In this document: in pieces, positions 17,239-25,999 of the stretch
How positions within the stretch are numbered: the first letter of the stretch is position 1
Layout of the letters: each line of letters starts with the position of its first letter
Assembly (NCBI GenBank): GCA_022827195.1
Contig: JAJDTL010000029.1
Span: 1-64,000 of the forward strand
DNA length: 64,000 bases
Source of the DNA: Caldilineaceae bacterium
GTDB lineage: Bacteria > Chloroflexota > Anaerolineae > Caldilineales > Caldilineaceae
Direction: 5' to 3'
The notes under the pieces: generated by a model
What the model was told of the DNA's origin: nothing
Databases searched by the model: none
What the model saw: only the letters and a program-made list of their open reading frames with translations
Made by a program: the position numbers and the translations under genes

Positions 17239-18513
17239 CTAAACGATTTCGCCCTGGAGACGTGACTTCAGTTGCGCCCAGGGGCCGCGCTGAAACGAGT
17301 CGACCGAATCGCCCGGGTCGCCCTCCTCCTTGCGGAACAGGATATTCAGCCGGTCGCCTTCGTACTTGGCGCTATCGATCTTGAGTCGGGCCAGCCCGGT
17401 CGGCAGCGCAATGTTGCGCTTCCAGTTGCCGATGCGTACGATCAGCTCGTCGGCGACGCTGCGGTGCAGGTTCACCTCCTCCTTCTCCACCAGCGGCAGC
17501 GCGATGCTGAGCACGTAGTGGCCGTCGCGAACGAAGACGCTCTGCGGCTCACCTTTGTAATAGAGTTGGGTCGGGTCTCCCTCCCCGCCGCGCACCGGGT
17601 CCTCGCCAAAGACCGTGGCCGCCATCTGACGGAGCATTTCCCGGCCCAGAACCTCCTCGGCAAAGAACGGGACCTGGAGAATCGGCAATGGATGGAACGC
17701 CTCTTCAACGAAAGCAAGATTGCGCTGCTGCGCCTCGACCCAGCCGCTGAAGTAGGCCTCCTGCAACTGCCGAGGGAAGACCCGGTTGCAGACGACCGAG
17801 TCGACTGCGTAGCCGTAGAGGTTGAGATAGGCGTAGGCACGCTGCGCCTCTTTGATGACCATCCTTTCCGGGTTGATCACGAGCCGCATACTGCTGGTGC
17901 TGCTATCGCTCAGAAGAAGACTGGTACGTTCGAGCACGTCGACGAGCTCTTCTACGCTCTCGAACATACTGTCGTCCGGCAGCGGTATATCGCTCATGCG
18001 GGCAACGATAGGTCGCGCGATCTGTAATGTCCTGCGCTCGAAGGGCATGATCTTCTCGATAAACCAGCGGGCGATTTCGGGAAAACTGAGGAGTTGGAGC
18101 GTGGACCCGGTCGGCGCAGCATCGATGATGACGACGTCATACGCGCCGCTGTCGGCCAGATGCGTGATGTGCATCAAGCTGGCGAGCTCTTCCATACCCG
18201 GCAGCACCGACGTCTCTTCGGCCACAAGAGAGTCCATCCCTCGCCAGGAGAACAGCACGTTCAGATACTCCTGCACGCGCCCCCAGTATTTGTCCATCTG
18301 ATGCAGCAGGTCGATCTCCTGCCCCCACAGATTGGGCGCCAGCTCGACAAGCTCGCTGCCTATGCGCGTGTTGAAACTGTCTCCGAGACTGTGGGCAGAG
18401 TCTGTGCTGAGTACGACCGTCCGGTAGCCCAGCTCCGCGCAGCGCAGCGCGCAAGCCGCGCTGACACTCGTCTTGCCGACGCCGCCCTTACCGGTGTAAA
18501 GCAGTATACGCAT
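17239..18513 (-). CDS. ArsA/Get3-family ATPase with C-terminal HSP20-like domain
   Basis: 424 residues. The deviant Walker A GKGGVGKT (residues 8-15) with the signature Lys, the switch I STDSAHSLGD and the switch II IIDAAPTGSTL are those of the ArsA/Get3 (arsenite/tail-anchored protein) ATPases. After about residue 330 the sequence DGHYVLSIALPLVEKEEVNL … LPTGLARLKIDSAKYEGDRLNI looks like the HSP20-like domain found at the end of many bacterial ArsA homologues. No arsB, arsC or arsR is adjacent, so a role in arsenite export is not supported; a chaperone/targeting ATPase role is more likely. Confidence 0.9.
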   Translation of the reverse strand: MRILLYTGKGGVGKTSVSAACALRCAELGYRTVVLSTDSAHSLGDSFNTRIGSELVELAPNLWGQEIDLLHQMDKYWGRVQEYLNVLFSWRGMDSLVAEETSVLPGMEELASLMHITHLADSGAYDVVIIDAAPTGSTLQLLSFPEIARWFIEKIMPFERRTLQIARPIVARMSDIPLPDDSMFESVEELVDVLERTSLLLSDSSTSSMRLVINPERMVIKEAQRAYAYLNLYGYAVDSVVCNRVFPRQLQEAYFSGWVEAQQRNLAFVEEAFHPLPILQVPFFAEEVLGREMLRQMAATVFGEDPVRGGEGDPTQLYYKGEPQSVFVRDGHYVLSIALPLVEKEEVNLHRSVADELIVRIGNWKRNIALPTGLARLKIDSAKYEGDRLNILFRKEEGDPGDSVDSFQRGPWAQLKSRLQGEIV

Positions 18514-18802
18514 CCGCTCCTCTCCATGCTTTCACAGACCGGCGCTTAGGGAGAGAAAGTCTCCCGCTTTGAGCCGGCTGCAAACAAATACGCCGCACGG
18601 CCGGTTTGGTTTCCGCCCAGCCTCCGAACTGCTGGATTCGCCACCGACTCGTCAAATTGAATTTCGAGTGCGGCGTGCGAAGCGGCGGCAACCGCAATGC
18701 CGATACGACGCTGTGTTGTCGCGATTCGATATTTCGTTTTTTGAGCCTTCGACGCCCGCTGCTGCAGGACAATTGGCAGCGATGAAGAAGCCGGCAGATT
18801 AG
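18514..18802. other. Short intergenic region
   Basis: About 290 bases between two minus-strand genes. No conserved-looking frame, hairpin with T-run or promoter could be identified. Confidence 0.4.
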
Positions 18803-20632
18803 CTACCCCTGCGCGCCGCCGTTGGCCTCCTCTTCATCGTCAGCGGCGGTCTCTTCAGTCCCACTTCCATCTTCCGCTGCGTTGCCGTTCCCGGCGCCCG
18901 CCTCTTGCTCTCCATCACCTTCTTTCTCAGCGAATTCGACGAGCGCAGCGAATATCCAGAGACCGTCGCGCAGTTCGAGCCACTGCCCGTCCTCAGCACG
19001 GCCAACGACGGTCACCTCAGTACCGGCCAGGACGGAGGCGACGATCGTAGCCTCAAGACCCGGCCCGTTACGCAAATTGGCATCTATGTTGACAGTTGCC
19101 AGTTCGGCCGGTTCCTCGTCATCCACCGGCACTTCTTGCTCGTTTTCAGTTTCATCTTCCGTCTGAGCTTGCTGCTCATCTTCGGTTTCGTCTTCCGTCT
19201 GAGCTTCCTGCCCGTCCTCGGTGCCATCTTCCGTCTGAGCTTCCTGTCCGTCCTCGGTGCCGTCTTCCGTCTGGGCTTCCTGGCCGTCTTCGGTGCCGTC
19301 TTCCGCTTCGGTGCCGGTCTCTTCCCCCGAATCTACTGGTAGGCCCTCGGGCACATCGCCAACAAGCGCGGCGAACACCCAGAGACCACTGTCCAGTTTC
19401 AGCCAGTCGCCGCCGGCATTCTGCGCCACGACGATCAAGCTCGTCCCCTGTGCGACACCCTCTATGCGTTCAAACTGGACGCCCGGCCCGGAGCGCAGAT
19501 TGGCGCCGAGCCGTGCATTGACGATTGATGCCGGTTGCTCTTCGTCTCCCTCCGGCTGCTCTTCGTCATCTTCGGGTTGCTCTACGTCGCCTTCGGGCTG
19601 CTCTTCGTCACCTTCGGGCAGCTCTTCCTCCCCATCCGGTTGCTCTTCGTCACCTTCGGGCAGTTCTTCCTCCCCATCCGGTTGCTCTTCGTCACCATCG
19701 GGCTGCCCTTCCTCCCCGTCCGGTTGCTGAACCGGCACGCCCTCTTCAGTGACGATCGGTACGTCAACCGCTTCAACTACGAGGGCCGCGAACAACCAGG
19801 CGCCGCCTTCAAGGAGATACCATTCTCCATCGGCGGATTGGCCGACGACCGACACTTCGTCGCCGGCAAATACACCGTCCACCCGTTCGAATTCCGTTCC
19901 CGGGCCGGAGCGCAGATTGGCGTCGAGCCGGACAAAAGCCTGCACGGTTACGAGCTGAAGGGTCGGAGTGACGGTAGGTGTTTCGATTTGGGTCGGTTGC
20001 GCCTCGACTTCTGTGTCGGCCTGCTGCGTCTCGGCCGTCACAACCGGGACCCGTTCACCTGGGGCTTCGGCCAGCGCGTCAGCGTCAATCCAGGTGCCGT
20101 CTTCCAACCGGTACCAGTTGCCGGAGGGATCCCTTCCGTCAACGAAGACCGTACCCCCGATGGCGACCAGCCCAATGACGTCTGCCTCTTCGCTGGGGGC
20201 GGCGCGTAGCTCTGCTTGGACGGACACCGTCACCGAGACCGGAACGACCTCCACGACTACCGGCTGTTCGTGCGGCTCTGCGTCCGATGTTGGTGTAGGT
20301 GACGGCGTTGCGGGCGGAGCGGTGGGGGGCGCGGCAGTCGGCGTTGCGGAGACGCGTGTGGCGGTAGGGGGGGCAGTCGCGGCCGCAGCCGGCGAGGGCG
20401 TTGCCGTGGCCTCGGGTACGACTGGAATCAGCGCGCCCAAATCCCCTGGCAAGAAGTCGGTAAAGTTTTGCAGCAGCTCGCGCAGTTCGTCGGGGCTGGT
20501 AAACTCCCTCACTTGTGGAGGTAGGGCCTCTCGAAATCCGGGCACGAACGTTCCCGCCAGGAGAACAACGATCAGGCTGAGCCACAATATGCTTACGAGT
20601 ACTGCAACAATTCTCTTCAAAATCACTGCCAT
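18803..20632 (-). CDS. Membrane-anchored SH3b-repeat protein with acidic repeat linkers
   Basis: 609 residues from the ATG at 20632 (GAGAGAA upstream). One N-terminal membrane segment (about residues 4-27) is followed by a Pro/Thr/Ala-rich extracellular spacer, then four bacterial SH3-like (SH3b) modules. Three of these share the pattern N-L-R-S/N-G-P-G … G-x-W … L-x-x-G-x-W-x-F-A-A-L-V. They are separated by very acidic low-complexity linkers: a 14-residue unit (QPDGEEELPEGDEE) and a 12-residue unit (GTEDGQEAQTED). SH3b domains typically bind peptidoglycan peptides or polysaccharides, so this is probably a cell-surface wall-binding protein. No catalytic domain is seen. Confidence 0.88.
   Translation of the reverse strand: MAVILKRIVAVLVSILWLSLIVVLLAGTFVPGFREALPPQVREFTSPDELRELLQNFTDFLPGDLGALIPVVPEATATPSPAAAATAPPTATRVSATPTAAPPTAPPATPSPTPTSDAEPHEQPVVVEVVPVSVTVSVQAELRAAPSEEADVIGLVAIGGTVFVDGRDPSGNWYRLEDGTWIDADALAEAPGERVPVVTAETQQADTEVEAQPTQIETPTVTPTLQLVTVQAFVRLDANLRSGPGTEFERVDGVFAGDEVSVVGQSADGEWYLLEGGAWLFAALVVEAVDVPIVTEEGVPVQQPDGEEGQPDGDEEQPDGEEELPEGDEEQPDGEEELPEGDEEQPEGDVEQPEDDEEQPEGDEEQPASIVNARLGANLRSGPGVQFERIEGVAQGTSLIVVAQNAGGDWLKLDSGLWVFAALVGDVPEGLPVDSGEETGTEAEDGTEDGQEAQTEDGTEDGQEAQTEDGTEDGQEAQTEDETEDEQQAQTEDETENEQEVPVDDEEPAELATVNIDANLRNGPGLEATIVASVLAGTEVTVVGRAEDGQWLELRDGLWIFAALVEFAEKEGDGEQEAGAGNGNAAEDGSGTEETAADDEEEANGGAQG
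19155..19298. repeat. Four tandem 36-bp repeats within the SH3b gene
   Basis: Copies start at 19155, 19191, 19227 and 19263 with TCTTCCGTCTG at each beginning, and a partial fifth at 19299. In frame they encode the 12-residue acidic unit GTEDGQEAQTED. Copies differ at a few positions, indicating duplication followed by drift. Confidence 0.9.
19601..19726. repeat. Three tandem 42-bp repeats within the SH3b gene
   Basis: Copies begin at 19601, 19643 and 19685 with CTCTTCGTCACC. In frame they encode the 14-residue unit QPDGEEELPEGDEE. Shorter diverged half-units precede the array from about 19538. Confidence 0.9.
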
Positions 20633-21352
20633 TGGCTTCTCTCGTCGAATAGCCGGGGAAGAACGGATATGGCGTACCGCGCTTCGCCCCGTCCGATGCA
20701 AGTGCGCTTCGGTATGGGTCAGGTTCCGTGCAGCTTAAGGACTGTCAGGTGTCAGCACCGGGCTATCGTAAGGGAGTAGAGAAAGAAAGAGTTCGAACGG
20801 CCACTCTACGGTTTCTTAGTAGTACTTTTCAGAAAATAAAGTTTAGCACAACACGAAACAGTCCACAATTGCGGTTTCTTCAGGGCAAATTCCCAGACTC
20901 TACGCGGACGTTGGACGATCTTCGAGACATTGCCGGATCCTAGCGGCGACGCCGCGCATTCCTGCGCCGCTCAGCGCCAGTCGCCGCCGGTTTCCGCGCG
21001 CGAAGAGGGAGCTGCCGGCTACGCCTCTGCAGGCAAAACAAATGAAATGCTAACCTTATCGTAACAAAAATGTAACTTTCACAGGTTATGCTAGATTCAA
21101 GCCCCCTTGCTGCACCGACCTGAAGCGACTTGGACTTCCTCACGACGAGACTGTATACTTAGATAATGTACAGATTTATGTCGCTGGTTCAGGCAAATTG
21201 GTTCGCTTATCCGGCTATGTTGTCCATATCGCATAGAATTTGTACAATTTTGGCGTGAAACGGCCTCCAGCGGAGCGGAGGCCCGTGAACCCTCTCGCTG
21301 ACCGGCGCCGCAAGCGGGGCAGGTCGGGGAGCAATTGACAAGGATGTGCCCT
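20633..21352. other. Divergent intergenic region between SH3b gene and Crp/Fnr gene
   Basis: About 720 bases, AT-richer than the surroundings (for example 21040-21110 and 21150-21260). It must hold promoters for both flanking, divergently transcribed genes. A plausible plus-strand promoter is listed at 21130-21159. The near-palindrome TTGTACAA lies at about 21240. No gene is supported here. Confidence 0.5.
21130..21159 (+). promoter_or_regulatory. Putative sigma-70 promoter upstream of the Crp/Fnr gene
   Basis: TTGGAC (21130-21135) and TATACT (21154-21159) are separated by 18 bases. They lie about 190 bases before the chosen start codon, in an AT-rich stretch, on the plus strand. Confidence 0.5.
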
Positions 21353-22057
21353 ATGTTCGAGGAACCCCATCATCACTCCTTCGCCGAAGGTGTTCTGGGC
21401 AGAAAACCTGAGCTGTTGCAGACTTTGATGGACCTGCGCAAGGACGATCCCTCTTTTGGAAAGCGTGTCCGCATGCGCTCCTTTCGCCCGAACGACGTTG
21501 TCGCCGATGCGGCTGCGCTGAAACAGGAGATGTTCGTGCTCATGCAAGGTAGAATCAACCTTGTCTGCACCAACCACGAAGGCCGCCGCCTGGTCATCGG
21601 TTCGCTGGAGCCGGCTGCCATTTTCGGCGAGGGCGCCATGAACAGGCCGCATGAGGCCAATGTCTTTGCAGAAGCCGAAACGGATGTAATCGTCTGGTCG
21701 ATTCCGGCCGCGGAAGCACGTAACATGACACTGCAGTTCCCAATATTGGGATGGGGCATGCTGCAGACGTACGGCAGGCGCCTCTTGCAGGTCGAGGACA
21801 GGCTGGAAGATGTCGCCTACAAGAAGCTGCCGGAACGGCTGGCGGCTCTCCTCGTCGAGCTGAGCGGCCGCCAAGACGGTGTCATCCAGGGTCTCAGCCA
21901 CCAGGTCCTTGCAGACCGACTCGGCACATACCGTGAGACGGTCAGCGCTATCCTGCGCGAATTCAAGAGTCAGGCCCTGGTGGAACTGGGCTACCGCCGC
22001 ATCGAGGTCCTGGACATCGGAGAGCTGAAAGAGATCGCCGGCATCTGGGAATGGTAA
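21353..22057 (+). CDS. Crp/Fnr family transcriptional regulator
   Basis: About 234 residues. The N-terminal half is a cyclic-nucleotide-binding-type beta-barrel (EMFVLMQGRINLVCTNHEGRR … IFGEGAMN), then a dimerisation helix and a C-terminal winged helix (LSHQVLADRLGTYRETVSAILREFK) whose recognition helix is typical of Crp/Fnr. The usual Crp cAMP-contacting pattern GE…RxA is only partly present (FGEGAMNRPHEANVF), and no Fnr-type N-terminal Cys cluster is seen, so the ligand is unknown. ATG at 21353 is preferred because AAGG lies nine to ten bases upstream; ATG 21344 and TTG 21335 are alternatives. Confidence 0.88.
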   Translation: MFEEPHHHSFAEGVLGRKPELLQTLMDLRKDDPSFGKRVRMRSFRPNDVVADAAALKQEMFVLMQGRINLVCTNHEGRRLVIGSLEPAAIFGEGAMNRPHEANVFAEAETDVIVWSIPAAEARNMTLQFPILGWGMLQTYGRRLLQVEDRLEDVAYKKLPERLAALLVELSGRQDGVIQGLSHQVLADRLGTYRETVSAILREFKSQALVELGYRRIEVLDIGELKEIAGIWEW

Positions 22058-22869
22058 GAGAGAGCCAGGGTGGGGAGCGAGTCCGATTGCCGCGAACTGC
22101 AAGGTGCAGGACGGTTCGCGGCAGTCGGCAGTTCTCACGCAGAGCTCGCGAATGCGCGAATCCACGACAGGACGAATGTCGAAAAATCTTCTTACATTCT
22201 CTCGAGCTCACTCGTAGGACGCTCGTGCATCGCTCGTACGAGCCTACTGCGAACGCCTGACAGACGATTGCTTCTTTTCGCCGGAAGTTCGGCCCCGGGA
22301 GGTTGCCGGGGTCCCTCCTGTTTGCTTGCCGGCAGCGCCGGGCCGCCGTTCAAGCACGCTCCGCTCCATTCAGGCCTGTACGCCGCGAATTGAGGTTGAC
22401 GCCATTTCGAAAGACTGCTATACTTGTGTTCAATGCTGCCTGTTTGCCTCCGCCTCTACGCGTCCGCTGCCATTATCCTAACAGAAATCAGTTTCGCAAC
22501 CGGCTCGCTGTATAGGCCATTGGCGATGATCGAATCAGAGTGACCCAGTGTAGTGGACGACGGTCGCTGGCGGGAGATAGAAGCGAGTAGTCGTTCGTCG
22601 AATTCACCTCTTTAGCACTTACCCAACCCCTGGCGCAACACGGACCATCGCAAATCACTGCCCGACTTCGGGCAATCCCCAAAGATATTGCTGTGTAGGC
22701 CGTTTGTCTTCACACTTATCAGCAACCCACGCGTTGGCCGGCGCTGACCCCAGCGGTCCTCGGACAGCTTGCGACGGCCCGGCAAAGCACACTAACCTGC
22801 ATGTATGCCAGATAGTCCTGTTGCGCAAGCAATGAGAGACGATTTGTGGAGCCTGACAAGGAACAGATT
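22058..22869. other. Long untranslated leader between Crp/Fnr gene and rho
   Basis: About 810 bases with no supported gene. It contains an imperfect hairpin with arms GTAG-GAC-GCTCGT (22214-22226) and ACGAGCCTAC (22237-22246), and a perfect 6-bp hairpin CCCCGG (22293-22298) / CCGGGG (22306-22311). These may be a terminator for the upstream gene or part of a structured rho leader. In other bacteria rho is autoregulated through its leader; whether that applies here cannot be seen. Confidence 0.5.
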
Positions 22870-24129
22870 ATGGAAACGCTCAGTATGAACATGGCCCAGC
22901 TGGAGGATTGTACTCTGGATGAACTCAGAGAGATGGCCCGCGCCATGGCGATTAGCGGCTACACCCGGCTGAAAAAATTTGATTTGATCCTTGTATTGCT
23001 GCGGGAAAACGCCGAGAAACAGGGTTATATCTTCGGAGGCGGCACCCTGGAAATCGTGCAGGACGGCATCGGCTTCCTGCGCAGCGACCATCTCCTGCCG
23101 GGGCCGGAAGACGTCTACGTCAGCCAGAGCCAGATCCGCCGCTTTGGTTTGCGCACAGGCGACCTTGTCGTCGGCCAGGTTCGTCCGCCAAAGGACACTG
23201 AGAAATACTTTGGGCTCCTCAAGGTAGAAGCTGTCAACGGTCTCGACCCGGAAGAGGCGAAACGCCGGCCGGTCTTCGAAAAACTTACGCCGATCTTCCC
23301 CGACGAGCAGATCCACCTCGAAACCAAACCCAATCATCTCGCGACCCGCATGATCGACCTGCTCGCGCCGATCGGCCGCGGCCAGCGCGGCATGATCGTC
23401 AGCCCGCCAAAGGCAGGCAAAACAACAATACTGAAGCGGATCGCCAACGGCATGTCGGACAATTACGAGGACCTGCACCTGATGGTCGTTCTGATCGGCG
23501 AGCGTCCCGAGGAAGTTACCGACATGGACCGCTCTGTCGAAGCCGAGGTTATCAGCAGCACCTTCGACGAACCGGTGCAAAACCATGTGCGCGTCGCGGA
23601 GATGGCTCTGGAGCGTGCCAAGCGGCTGACCGAAAGCAGCCGCGATGTCGTGATCCTGCTCGACAGCATCACGCGCCTGACCCGCGCCTACAACCTGACC
23701 GTGCCCCCTTCGGGCCGCACACTCTCCGGCGGCATTGACCCGGCTGCCCTTTACCCGCCCAAACGATTCTTCGGCGCTGCCCGCAACCTGGAGGAGGGCG
23801 GCAGCCTGACGATTGTGGCAACCTGCCTCGTCGATACGGGAAGCCGCATGGATGACGTCATCTATGAAGAGTTCAAGGGAACAGGCAACATGGAGTTGCA
23901 CCTGAACCGGCGCACATCGGAGCGCCGCATCTTCCCGGCGATCGACATCGAGCGCAGCAGCACGCGCGCCGAAGAAAAGATGCTGGAACCGGAGGTCCTG
24001 GCGAAGGTCTATACGCTGCGGCGCATGAGCGACGCCATGGGCGGCGGAAACGAAGCGATTCTGCCCATTCTGGAACGCCTCAGCCGCACGCGCGACAACC
24101 AGGAATTTCTCGATACACTGATCAAATAG
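22870..24129 (+). CDS. rho: Transcription termination factor Rho
   Basis: 419 residues from the ATG at 22870, the same length as E. coli Rho; AAGGA sits seven bases upstream. A GTG at 22846 is an alternative. The N-terminal helical Rho_N domain ([21 protein letters not shown]) is followed by the cold-shock-like RNA-binding domain ([27 protein letters not shown]). The ATPase domain has Walker [10 protein letters not shown] with Lys184, Walker [17 protein letters not shown] and the R-loop/Q-loop region [20 protein letters not shown]. Rho is the hexameric helicase that ends transcription of untranslated RNA. Confidence 0.97.
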   Translation: METLSMNMAQLEDCTLDELREMARAMAISGYTRLKKFDLILVLLRENAEKQGYIFGGGTLEIVQDGIGFLRSDHLLPGPEDVYVSQSQIRRFGLRTGDLVVGQVRPPKDTEKYFGLLKVEAVNGLDPEEAKRRPVFEKLTPIFPDEQIHLETKPNHLATRMIDLLAPIGRGQRGMIVSPPKAGKTTILKRIANGMSDNYEDLHLMVVLIGERPEEVTDMDRSVEAEVISSTFDEPVQNHVRVAEMALERAKRLTESSRDVVILLDSITRLTRAYNLTVPPSGRTLSGGIDPAALYPPKRFFGAARNLEEGGSLTIVATCLVDTGSRMDDVIYEEFKGTGNMELHLNRRTSERRIFPAIDIERSSTRAEEKMLEPEVLAKVYTLRRMSDAMGGGNEAILPILERLSRTRDNQEFLDTLIK

Positions 24130-24184
24130 GCTGTTCTACGCCCAATGCTTCCCTCTTTCAGGGCGGATGCCGTAACCTGCAACC

Positions 24185-24213
24185 TCCGTGCGCGGCCAGG
24201 TACCGCGCACGGA
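24185..24213 (+). terminator. Strong hairpin after rho (possible terminator)
   Basis: A perfect 11-bp stem: TCCGTGCGCGG (24185-24195), loop CCAGGTA, CCGCGCACGGA (24203-24213). It lies 55 bases after the rho stop. No T-run follows, so it may be a Rho-independent terminator of weak type, an RNA-stabilising 3' end, or a site used with Rho. Confidence 0.55.
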
Positions 24214-24355
24214 TTCAAACTGGTCACAGACAGTTCCAGATCACATTAGTTGCATCTTCAACTTGCCATTCTTACGTAAAGCCTACGTTTTCCCTACGCT
24301 TTCCGCCCAAATGGCAACGAAAGGGTCAAAACAGCGCCTGAAGCCCAAATCGGAT

Positions 24356-24384
24356 TTGTAAGGGACCTCTTTTGACCCTATAAT
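24356..24384 (+). promoter_or_regulatory. Sigma-70-like promoter with flanking inverted repeat, upstream of LysM-M23 gene
   Basis: TTGTAA (24356-24361), 17-base spacer, TATAAT (24379-24384, perfect -10). The spacer ends with TTTTGACCC (24370-24378), which is the exact inverse of GGGTCAAAA at 24323-24331. The repeat may form an operator. The start codon at 24549 would leave a leader of about 160 bases. Confidence 0.65.
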
Positions 24385-24548
24385 TCCGATCCTGGGACCG
24401 AAAGAACGTCTGACCAACTTAGATGTGAATACGTTCTTGGTGTCGCCGCAGGCGCAGTCACCCCCCTTTCTACTGTTCATTCGGACTTGGAGACTACCGA
24501 GCGAATTCGTGCAGTCCTGACACTGTCAGCGTAGCCTGGGCAAACTGT

Positions 24549-25889
24549 ATGCTGAAGAGCAAAGAACACGTAGAGCAGCGCCGCTTCAGTTATCACTCCT
24601 TGAACCGATCAGGCACAGACCCAACAGCGAATCGGGAACCCATTCTCCCCCCAACTCCTTCCGGCCTCTCAGGACAACCCCAGAGCCCAACCCCAAGTCA
24701 GGTTAGATCCGCTACCGATAGTTTGGGCGAGGTTGTTCTGGAAAAGAGGACGACAGGCTTTTTCGACGCGTCCGGCGCGGCCGTCATGCAGCTGTTTGCA
24801 GCCGTTCAAGGCTTCCTGCGCGAGCAGGTCGCGCCAATCCGGCTTGCCAGCCATCTTGCCGTTCTTATCGTGGGAACGATGGTCGTCGTGGTAAGCCGGA
24901 TGGACCTTCCCGCCTTGGACTTTCCGCTGCACACGCTACCGGCGGATGGTCTGCTCGCCGACAATGCTGCGGCCGACAAAGAACTGATCAGCAGCAACCC
25001 ATTCGCGAGAGTTGGCGAAGCCCTCCAGGTTGCGATCCGTCCCTCTTCCAAGCAGAAGATCGACGAGCCTGCCATCGCTGCATCGGAAGCTCAGAGCGCC
25101 AGCGCGGAGTCGGCGGCCCCGGCCGCACCGGCAAAGGTAGATGTAATACGAATTTACGAGGTACGCTCTGGAGACAACCTGCAGAAGATCGCCGCCCAGT
25201 ACGGCCTCAGGCCAGAGACGATCCAATGGGCCAATGAGGAACTGGAGTCCAATCCGGACCTTTTGCGGGTTGGCCAGCGCCTCGTCATTCCACCAGTAGA
25301 TGGTGTGTTGCATGCGGTTCGACCCGGCGATACGCTCCTATCCCTCGCGACGAAGTTCAAAGCTGAAGTCAGCGATATAGTGACCCACCCCATGAACAAG
25401 CTGGCGTCGGCGGACACACCGGTCACTGTGGGCTCCCATCTCATTATTCCGCATGGTACCAAGCCATATATCGCCCGACAGGTTGCGATTTATCGCGGAC
25501 CTATTCCCGCTTCCGCCGCCCGCGGTACCGGGCGCTTCGTCTGGCCGGTCGGCGGCCTTGTGACGCAGCGGTACTGGCACGGCCATCGAGCCATCGACGT
25601 GGGCGCCCGGACCGGCGCTCCCATCGTCGCGGCTGACAGCGGCTTTGTCGTCAAAGCCTCGCATGGTTGGAATGGCGGTTACGGCAGGATGGTCATGATC
25701 GATCATGGCAACGGCGTCGTTTCACTCTACGCCCACATGAATACGATCTACGTGCGCCAGGGCGAAAACATAGCCAAGGGTGCGCAGTTGGGCACTGTGG
25801 GCAACACCGGCCGCTCAACCGGCCCGCATCTGCACTTCGAAATTCGACACAACGGCGTCGCCCGCAACCCGTTCTATTACCTGCCTTAA
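24549..25889 (+). CDS. Membrane-anchored LysM-M23 peptidoglycan endopeptidase
   Basis: 446 residues. A hydrophilic N-terminus precedes one membrane segment (about 98-116), so most of the protein lies outside the membrane. Two LysM modules follow (IYEVRSGDNLQKIAAQYGL … QRLVIPP and LHAVRPGDTLLSLATKFKA … LIIPHG). The C-terminal M23 domain has the zinc ligands in HRAIDVG and HLHFEIRH, plus IDHGNGVVSLYAHM. M23 enzymes cut peptidoglycan cross-bridges or activate amidases. It has its own promoter and a strong terminator, so it is transcribed alone. Confidence 0.93.
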   Translation: MLKSKEHVEQRRFSYHSLNRSGTDPTANREPILPPTPSGLSGQPQSPTPSQVRSATDSLGEVVLEKRTTGFFDASGAAVMQLFAAVQGFLREQVAPIRLASHLAVLIVGTMVVVVSRMDLPALDFPLHTLPADGLLADNAAADKELISSNPFARVGEALQVAIRPSSKQKIDEPAIAASEAQSASAESAAPAAPAKVDVIRIYEVRSGDNLQKIAAQYGLRPETIQWANEELESNPDLLRVGQRLVIPPVDGVLHAVRPGDTLLSLATKFKAEVSDIVTHPMNKLASADTPVTVGSHLIIPHGTKPYIARQVAIYRGPIPASAARGTGRFVWPVGGLVTQRYWHGHRAIDVGARTGAPIVAADSGFVVKASHGWNGGYGRMVMIDHGNGVVSLYAHMNTIYVRQGENIAKGAQLGTVGNTGRSTGPHLHFEIRHNGVARNPFYYLP

Positions 25890-25915
25890 GCCGTATTTGG
25901 CCCGCACAACAGAGA

Positions 25916-25949
25916 AGGCCCGACACGTTTTGTGTCGGGCCTCTTTTTT
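25916..25949 (+). terminator. Rho-independent terminator after the LysM-M23 gene
   Basis: A perfect 11-bp stem: AGGCCCGACAC (25916-25926), loop GTTTT, GTGTCGGGCCT (25932-25942), followed by C and six T (25944-25949). It lies 27 bases after the stop codon and separates this gene from the convergent fumC. Confidence 0.95.
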
Positions 25950-25999
25950 GATTTCAGGAAGTGAAGAACAGACCGAAGGCCTCGTGCCCGGCACCCGTC

